Shown here in pieces: positions 56,211 to 64,000 of a DNA stretch of 64,000 bases. The stretch is from Rhytidiadelphus loreus (taxonomy: Eukaryota; Streptophyta; Bryopsida; Hypnales; Hylocomiaceae): contig OX344765.1 in NCBI GenBank assembly GCA_947034895.1, positions 11,227,001 through 11,291,000 on the forward strand, in the 5' to 3' direction. Position 1 is the stretch's first letter, and every line of letters starts with the position of its first letter. The notes below the pieces were generated by a model. That model searched no databases and was not told the origin of the DNA. It saw only the letters and a program-made list of their open reading frames with translations. Position numbers and translations under genes: made by a program.

Positions 56211-58140
56211 GTGTTTCAAGCAAAAGCAACAACGACTTTTGCGAAGTTTGTATGATTGTATCCCACCCGATAAATCAATTTGATTGTGTGATGAGCCTTC
56301 TTTTTTCAAATCCATACTTTATGGAAATGGGCGATGCGGCTAGCTCATTGATTCTAACATGCACTCTATTTTGTATGTATATAGTAGCTTGGATGGTCAA
56401 CAATTAGGTGAATACATAGTGGTACAAAAAGTTGGTCAATAGATGTTGCATCCGTCATCAAGAATCTTCAACAACTATTCCACTCTATGTTCTCTTTAAG
56501 CAATGTCATTTTCAATCATAGGACTATAGAGCTTCTTTTTGTTTTTAGTAGCTCTAGTGCGTTAGCCAATTTTATTTTGTTGTACAGGACTAAAGATGGT
56601 TTTAGACTACATTGTGGGATTTTTTTCGCTCTTTGACTACATTTTGTTGTGACTCAAATTTCAAACAATTTTGAACTCAATTAGCACTATTTGAAGTTTC
56701 CATTATATTGCCTTGTTGTTTTGTTATTGTGCTTATGGATTTTCTCGTATTGGATGCCGAGCAAGCGCTTGCTATGTTCATTGCTACCATGTCCTACAAC
56801 CATTAGATGGGATCCAGGGGGGCTAGAGGGTCGTTTCAGGGTTGTTCCCAGCTCCGTTCCCATCGAACACGGATGCCAGATTTTATTTTTTTCAAAAAAT
56901 ATAAAAAATTAAAAATTAAAAAAAATTAAATTTCTTAAAATGAAAAACAAAGTTTTATTTATTTATTTATTTTTATTTGAAAAAAACGACGTGGCAATCT
57001 CTCGGCTAGGTCAGCAGAGCTCGCAAACGGCCAGTTTTGGGGGGTTCCCCACTTGAGAACTCACAGCCCTTCCCAGTAGGTAAATCACATGTAATGCCAT
57101 GCCATAGGAAAAACAACTGGGTCTTGCAATGCTAGTAGTTGGTCTTACAATTGGACACGACATAGTTAGTCATGTAACTCATACATCCGCAACTGTGCAA
57201 TTCTCTTCCATTGGCCCTGTTTTAAGAATTTAGCAAAGTGCTCCACACTTGGGGCCCTCATTTGTGCTTTGATTGTCCGATCACCCTAAAAAATTCCACA
57301 AATACTCAAAACCTCACCATCTTGTATGCATCCAATTTTAGAGTTCACCTGTCACCTATTACTACCGCATTCTTGGACTACAAGGCAAGACATACTTCAA
57401 ATTGAGCAATTTTTGGATTGTATTTGTCAAAGATCAAATGCTATACATTTTCAATCTGTGCGATGAATTCCAAAAAAAGTAATCGCCAAGTTTCTCATTG
57501 AGTAGACATCACATTTCAATGGTGCATCACCAAGATCCTTCCCAAATTGCTAGCTACACTCTGCACATTGAATGGGTTTCAGAAAAATAAGTCGACTGAA
57601 CAAACGGTCAAGGGCATTGAAGGATTAATTGTATGTCAATGGGATTCATTTTTTCAATGATATTTATAGGTAAAATTTGAAGAAGGGGATAATTTTAGCA
57701 CATTCTATTTTTTAATGTGAATGTACTTATTACCATCCATTTAAGAAATTGTGACTACTTTGGAAAGTATACTAATGGATAAACATATGTTCCAAGAAAA
57801 GATAGATAAAATCACAAGTGAAAAAATAATTTTCTAATAGAAAGTGTAATTTTGTAAATTTTCAAGTTTATATATGGGAAATGAAAAATTGTTCATAGAT
57901 AGGGATCCAACATAAATCTAAATGCTTATTGATCTACGTTTTTCAAATAAGTATCATTGAACCACCGAAATACATTCTCATCTCAACTCCCATAATCACT
58001 TCTTTTTGGAATGCAAAATTCAATCTAAACTATCAACCTCATGTAATTGTGTACAAATTCATCAACCTTCACCACACAAGCCTATGTCCAAAATTGATTC
58101 AAATATTCATGTATATTTATATTTTAACAAATCCTTTAGT
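56211..58140. other. Intergenic DNA downstream of the piggyBac-like remnant
   Basis: No gene is recognised. At about 56820-57070 an AT-rich core is flanked by GC-rich ends that resemble, loosely, the hairpin-rich MITE at 60.6 kb, including 'ggttcccca' and 'gagaactca' strings. I could not define its terminal repeats. Confidence 0.4.
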
Positions 58141-58231
58141 TAACCCCTAAAGCACCAAATTGTGTTTTAGGGCAACATAGAAATTTTGGGCAACTCACTA
58201 TGAATGAAATTTTTCTTTTTTTTCTTTAAAT

Positions 58232-59790
58232 TTTTCACACAATATGTGCCTAAGGAGTAGCTTTAAAGAGAAACAATTTTCATAACTTTTGACTACATGG
58301 TTTAAAAATAATTTCATGATATGTAATATTCATTGCTCAACAAGTAGCTCAAAAAAATCACTTTGTCAAGAAATTGAAATTAGTTTTCTAGATTTAAATA
58401 TATGTGGAAAGCTTTGAATCATTCTAATTTGATTAATGAGATAAAATTTATAAGTAGTTTTAGTTTGTGGATAGTTATGAAATTTCTATTAGTCTAAAAT
58501 AAACTTTGAAGTTCTTTATTTAACTCAATTTTCAATATTTTTGGAAAAAAATAAAATTATAGGATGTAGATTGTTTATTACAACATTACAACCACTGGGA
58601 TTGGGATTTTTCAATTCCATAAGACCATAACTAAATTCTTAACAAATTAGTATTTTGAATCATTCCTTACTCCTTTCTACTTACTATTTTTCCCTATATG
58701 TTGTACAATTCTAAATGATCTGAATTTTTCAAGCATGTAGTCCATTTATCTTGAAGAATGAATCCAAAAACGAACCACCATTTTTGACATTTTTTCATGC
58801 AAATGTGACCTTGTGAAGTGCAACTCCTTGGTATTTCACAGGGCCCCCCAAAGGATTTATGTCACTTTAAACGCTAATATCTTACAATCTACATGGTGGA
58901 AATTTCTGAAATTTTTCCTACATCTTTTTAAGCCAGCATACTATAAGATGCTATGGTTACACGTATCCAGAAATGTTTGTTTTTAAAACTTGATACTTGT
59001 ACTAGAAATGGCAATTTTGGAGCATTTTTGGTGAAAACATAGTAAAAAAACTTTTGGGGTTTATGTGTTAGAGTACACCCTCCTAAGATTTTAGAATAAG
59101 AACCTCTAACAATTGCAAGATCATGGTGCTTGGATGTCAAAAACAAGAATTTTCAACTCTTCCCAAATGGTTAGATTTCATCTTTCAAACTTTTTACCTA
59201 AAAATGTGTAGATCCTTCAATTTACAACTTTCCATAATATGTTGAAGAAATAAGCTAGGAATATATACAATAAATTTCAATAAATTTTTTTCTCATATTC
59301 ATGATTGAAAAGAAATAATAAGTAGAAAGGAAACAATAGAGAATGATTCAAAATACTAAATTGTTAAGAATTTAGTTATGATCTTATGGAATTGAAAAAT
59401 GCCAATCTCAATGGTTGTAATGTTATAATAAACAATCTACAACCTATGATTTTATCTTTTTCCAAAATATTGAAAATTGAATTAAATAAAGGACTTCAAA
59501 TTTTATTTTAGAATAGAGATTCCATGACTACTTGCAAACTAAAATTGCTCATAACTTGAATCTCATTAATCAAAATGGAATTATTCAAAGCTTTCCACAT
59601 ATATATAAATCTAGAAAACCAATTTCAATTTTTTTTTCTTAGTTGCTTGATCTACCCATGTTGAGAAAGAAACTACATATCATATAATAACTTTTTAACT
59701 ATGTAGTCAAAAGTTATGAAAATTGTTGCTCCTTAAAGCTACTCCTTGACCACATGTTGTATGAAAATTTCAAAGAAAAAAATGAAAATT
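58232..59790. repeat. Large inverted repeat with arms of about 450-470 bp
   Basis: The left arm at about 58232-58680 is the reverse complement of the right arm at about 59320-59790, separated by roughly 640 bp. Matching pieces include 'ccataactaaattcttaac' (58620s) with its reverse complement in the 59360s, and 'atatatgtggaaagctttga' (about 58400-58420) with its counterpart near 59590. Divergence is moderate. The spacer and part of the left arm are also present, inverted, at 5.7-6.45 kb. Confidence 0.75.
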
Positions 59791-60630
59791 CCCTTAACTT
59801 TAACCTCTAAAGCTCTTTCATGTTTGGAGGCCCAAAACTACTTTAAAATACTTATCTTGAAAGTAAGGCTCAAATCTTCATTTTTATTTAATTTTACTAA
59901 ATCCAACTATAAGAACCCTTAATTAACTTGTTCTAGTACATCATCCTAAAATTTTAGAGTGAATATCCCAACCATTTGCAAGTTCAATGTATCTAAACTT
60001 TAAATTTAGGATTGTATAGCCTTTCTAAAATGTGAAGTTTTGTCTTTCAACATTTTTAGATGAAAACACTTATATCCTATAATTTGTGCATTTTAGTCAA
60101 TAAGTTGGAAAATAGATTGAGAATATTTTTAAAAAATTTATAAAGTGGAAGGTCATACTAATTGAAAGAAAAAACTAAATCACAAATAATTTTTATGGGA
60201 AATGAAAAATTGTTAATTACAATAGTGAAAATGTTTTAGTAAGCAATTGGTATCCTTTCCTTTTATTTTTATTTGAAAATTTTCAAAATTGAGTGCAAAA
60301 GATGACTTTACATTTTTTTCCTATCTTTATTGTCCACAAATAGAACTTGTAACTTTCCTTCATTATTCAAATTTGAATAGTTCAAATGTTTTTGAGTAGG
60401 TATCAATCTACACAATCCAAAAAAATTAAGTAATTAATTTTTAGAATATACTTTTTGTATCTAGTTTGACATTGAAATTTTAAAAAAAATTCTTACTTTT
60501 GTACTATTATTGGATTAATGTGAATAAAAGCTTTATACATAAATTAGGATGATTAGCATCCATTTTCAAAATTTGAAGTCAACAAAGCTTGTCTAGGAAC
60601 TCAAAACCCATATTGAATTCTCAGTAGATT

Positions 60631-60925
60631 AGATTTCAGGCCTGCGAGAGACCTTCCGGCCATGGTTCCCCATGCTGCGAACCATGGCCGGACAGTCTCA
60701 TTAATTAATTATTAAAAAAATAAAAAAATAAAATAAAAAAATAAAAAAATAAATTTTAAAAAATAAATTTTTTTTTTATAAAAATATTTTAAAAAATATT
60801 TTTTAATTAATTCATTAATGCAGTCCGACCTGGCAGTCTCTGTGCCAGGTCGGACTGCTGTTCTCCGACGTTCCCACAGTCCGGGAACGTCTGAGAACTC
60901 AGGGTCTCTCACAGGCCTGAAATCT
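60631..60925. mobile_element. Hairpin-rich MITE-like foldback element
   Basis: Terminal inverted repeats AGATTTCAGGCCTGCGAGAG.. (60631-60653) and its near-perfect complement (60903-60925) enclose 295 bp. Three internal perfect hairpins are visible: 60656-60668/60679-60691 (13-bp arms, CCGGCCATGGTTC), 60820-60835/60843-60858 (16-bp arms, GCAGTCCGACCTGGCA) and 60867-60875/60883-60891 (9-bp arms, GACGTTCCC). A nearly pure A+T core lies between the first and second. A target duplication is not obvious and no protein is encoded. Confidence 0.7.
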
Positions 60926-60929
60926 GATG

Positions 60930-63900
60930 TAATGTTAGTCCTTTAGGGGTTAAGAGATTTAAAAAATATATCATTCTCCAAAAACAAGTAAATTTTTTTC
61001 AACAATGTTGTGTTGTATTTAATGCAATTTTGAAATCAATGAGTATATATTTCATTCAAATTCATAGACACTTAGAGTCTCCTTTTTGTTAAACCAAATT
61101 TTGTTTGCTCAAAACTCGATTGACTTTGTTGATGTGAGATACCTTGTAGTAATTATGCTTGACCTCATTATATGGATTAGAAACTACTTTAGTTTGAGTA
61201 AAATGCGTATGGAGGTTGTAATTAGCGTTACTTTATATAATTGTCAATTTATTCAGCCTATTAAGTTCAATTTATAAAGATTGCCATCATTTTTTGAAAT
61301 TGATTTGAACTTTATTTCAACTCTTGTGGTCCTTAAGTTCAAGTTTTTTTCCATTTTCTATTTGGGAAATTGTTTTTCAATGAACTTGTTGTTTGGCTAA
61401 AGTATTATCATCCATAGAGAGATAGTGTTGTCGTTGCTTTAATTGTGACTCATTTCTATAACTCACCTCACCTTTTTCATTCTTCATCCTTATTTTGGAT
61501 AGCAAAAGATTTAATTAAAACTTCAAGCTGTTTTGGTTTAATTTCAAGAATATTTTTTTATTTTCGAGCCAAAGAACTTTAAGGGTTACCCAAAGATAGA
61601 ATTGAAGTGTTTTTTAAGAGTTTGGGACTAGATTTCTCTACTTTATAGTGAGATTTATGCACCCCAAATCATCCTTGAAGATGAAGACTCTATGTACAAT
61701 ATTGTTTAGTCCTACACATTTCAATTGATGATCCAAGTTACACAAAAGATGCGTCATTGAACCTACATTGCCATCTTCACTCTATGCACATCTCCAAAAT
61801 CAATTATGTACCTAATTATGTAGAAGAAACTATTTTAGAACCAAACTTTGTAACTTTGTAACTTTTGCATACGGTATCCAAATGTCACATTCTTTGGTGC
61901 ATTGGAACCTCCTCTCACTCGCCAATAAGAAAGCCAATGAAAATTTGTCCACTCTAATAATAGTAACCAGTCACAGCAATAGCTGTCTGAGTGGTGGTTT
62001 GGGGGTACCCACCTTACCTCAGTCAAATTTCAAACAGACTTCAGTTCCTGCCATATTAATATTGTATATAATTGCAACTTTTGTGTTTACATTTTCAGAT
62101 GTGATTTGCACATGATCATATCGTAGGACACTAATTAACTAAGCCTCTTTGAACGTGAATGATTGTTACATTGACTCAGTGTTTGAAGGTACCCAAAGTG
62201 GCATTATGACCCACAATCCCTCATTTACCCACTCCCAGATTTGAAGGTACGGTTGATAGGTAGCAAGTTTGGATTGGATGAGAAACTGCATGATTTTACA
62301 TACATATATTTCAACCTGGGTAAAAAAATGTCAAAACTATCAAAATACGAATCCACCCACCAACCCATCATCTGTACTTCCAGCAGCAGGCACATGAGAA
62401 AACACTCCACTCTGGCCTGGATTTGCAAGGAAGGTCGGTCGGTGTAAGTTCAGATGACACAAAAATGAGGAATAGACAGAAAGGGCTCAAAAACCATGTC
62501 TGAGTGATCATGATGTAAGGAGCAACATCATGTGTTGTGGCAGCAAGAGTTTTGTAAGGAAAGTGATGGAGCAAAAAAAAGAAAGAAGCTAGAGGCCAGC
62601 CCTCTCACTCTTAATAAGTTTCCCATGTGGCTGACTCATTGTGTTATGAGGTTAACAATTAACATTCATGTCAGCGGCTCTGCAGACAGGATCGTGCAGG
62701 CACACCACACACATGTTTAGTGCTCATCAACTCACGGTAAAGGTAGTGAGCCAGACACTCACTCAGTCAGGTTCTGGGCTCGCTCCAGTCCTTCCTTTAT
62801 TTCCCCATGTACTTGCATTTACCACGTTAGTTATCACATCAATTTTACATCACTTATTACGGTACTAAAACCAATATGCCCACGATAAAAGAAGAACCGT
62901 GTGAAACCCTCACCCGCATCACCGGCGGGCAGCTCAGTATATAAGTTTATATAAAACAGTCTTTCACTCTTTGGCAGTTGCAAGAACTTCTCCCAAGCTT
63001 TTCAATGGACCACACTTGGCTCTCCCCCAAAGTCTGACATTCTATGTTGATCGCATGGTGCACGCAATGAATAGCCATCTGCTTGTCTTTTCTTGTAGCT
63101 TTTGGTACCTACCACCTGAACTCAAAGATTGAACATAATAAGGATCTGGACCTGAGTGTACTCCTTAGGATCTCCCACCTGAAATGAACACACAACATTG
63201 AAGTCAAGTGGCAATTCCAGGTCAACAACACTTTTTTTTTATTGGTTTACTGTTTAATTTGGTAGAGCGACAGGCACCCTGGAATGCAGGCCGATCTGAA
63301 CAATCAACCACGTTGTACCATCCGTACTTTCCAAGATGACTTCGTCGAAATTCCCATGCCTAGACCAGAAACAAAAACACCACCACCCTGACTGTAAAAA
63401 AGAAGCACCAACAACTGCCCTGCCAAGACTATACATTGGATAGCAGAAGCGGGATTCTGGCCACCAGGAGATTCGAATGCACCACTTGGAGCACAATCAT
63501 CTGGCAGGGTGTAACAGCAGAAGCAGATGTTGTGCACAGATTCAGATTCAGACTTCAGAAAGCCAGAGTCCAGAAAAACAAAAAGAGGGATGGAAACAAG
63601 TGCACAGATTCAGATTCAGACTTCAGAAAGCCAGAGTCCAGAAAAACAAAAGAGGGATGGAAACAAGACAGTCTGTGCGAAATGCACACAGTGGGGACAC
63701 AGTGCAAGACAATGAAAGATGTATTATTAGAATGAATATCTAAGTTAAATTGACTCCAGAGTCAATGCCATTTTTAATTTTTAATTTTTTTATGTATCTA
63801 TTTTACATGCAGCCCTAACAAGGACTCTCTCTCAGGACCTCTCAGCATCATGTTCGGCCACCTTCCAGCAGCTCAGGACAGAACACCGACACTCCCCTTT

Positions 63901-64000
63901 GTGGCCTTGGTCACGCCTTATTGGAACGGGGGGAGGCTGAATGAACAACTAGTTCTACTTGTCCATGTGCATCAATGAGCCCCTAAGAAAAAATGGGAGT
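60930..64000. other. Right-end region without a supported gene
   Basis: AT-rich up to about 61.9 kb, then mixed composition. A TATA-rich promoter-like string (tatataagtttatataaa) is at about 62939-62956, but no downstream coding sequence is recognised. A 65/66-bp tandem duplication lies at 63533-63665. Confidence 0.4.
63533..63665 (+). repeat. Tandem duplication of a 65/66-bp unit
   Basis: The unit starting 'gcacagattcagattcagac' and ending 'gagggatggaaacaa' occurs twice in tandem, the second copy one A shorter. The following sequence reads CAKCTQWGHSARQ and then TGA, resembling a zinc knuckle that has lost its last cysteine codon. It may be a remnant of a captured exon, but the parent gene is not identified. 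Confidence 0.5.

Noticed and set aside
1..64000. tRNA, rRNA or other structured RNA genes
   Set aside because: I looked for tRNA-like cloverleaf signatures and rRNA-like stretches by eye and found none I could support. A covariance-model scan would be needed to exclude small RNAs.

Overview
The window looks like nuclear DNA of a plant. It has spliceosomal GT-AG introns, exons of plant housekeeping genes (SUF4-type zinc finger, DRP1 dynamin, mevalonate-diphosphate decarboxylase, DAWDLE/SNIP1, organellar EF-Tu) and plant-type DNA transposons (hAT, MULE, CACTA, piggyBac-like), all in very AT-rich intergenic DNA. A seed-free lineage such as a moss, liverwort, hornwort or lycophyte is my guess, from the style of the transposases and the fungal-type iron genes. 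The species cannot be fixed from the sequence alone.

Layout. 0.3-4.3 kb is a same-strand mosaic of exon pieces from at least five unrelated genes (SUF4-like, NOL6/UTP22-like, DRP1, lysyl-tRNA synthetase, MVD). Introns are retained and there are disabling lesions, so I read it as a chimeric pseudogene. 7.6-12.9 kb holds a divergent pair: a two-exon FTR1 iron permease (minus) and a single-exon FET3 multicopper ferroxidase (plus). Together these make a fungal-type high-affinity iron uptake system. 13.6-14.6 kb holds the 3' exons of a SNIP1/DAWDLE-like gene and of an EF-Tu gene, both 5'-truncated and abutting head to head. 16.1-17.7 kb is a non-autonomous CACTA element. 24.3-28.0 kb is an apparently intact three-exon Crinkler/RHS-like gene (P-loop NTPase plus restriction-endonuclease-like domain). 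28-35.6 kb is AT-rich repeat debris.

From about 35.7 to 56.3 kb there is a three-level transposon nest. A decayed piggyBac-like transposase is split by a hAT element (36441-55099, 8-bp target duplication GTTACAAT). The hAT transposase gene is itself split by a 13.5-kb Mutator-like element (40016-53508, 10-bp target duplication GTCGTGCAGC). That element carries two divergent genes: a WRKY-GCM1 zinc finger/DDE/SWIM transposase, and an 11-exon cargo gene that looks like a ParB-like domain fused to a beta-class DNA amino-methyltransferase. A 129-bp tandem array fills the first intron of the cargo gene. 58-61 kb has a large inverted repeat and a hairpin-rich MITE. The last 3 kb shows no gene I can support.

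The most interesting systems are the transposon-borne ParB-methyltransferase and the horizontally acquired-looking FET3/FTR1 pair. The FTR1 intron is bounded by a 13-bp direct repeat, a mark of recent intron gain.
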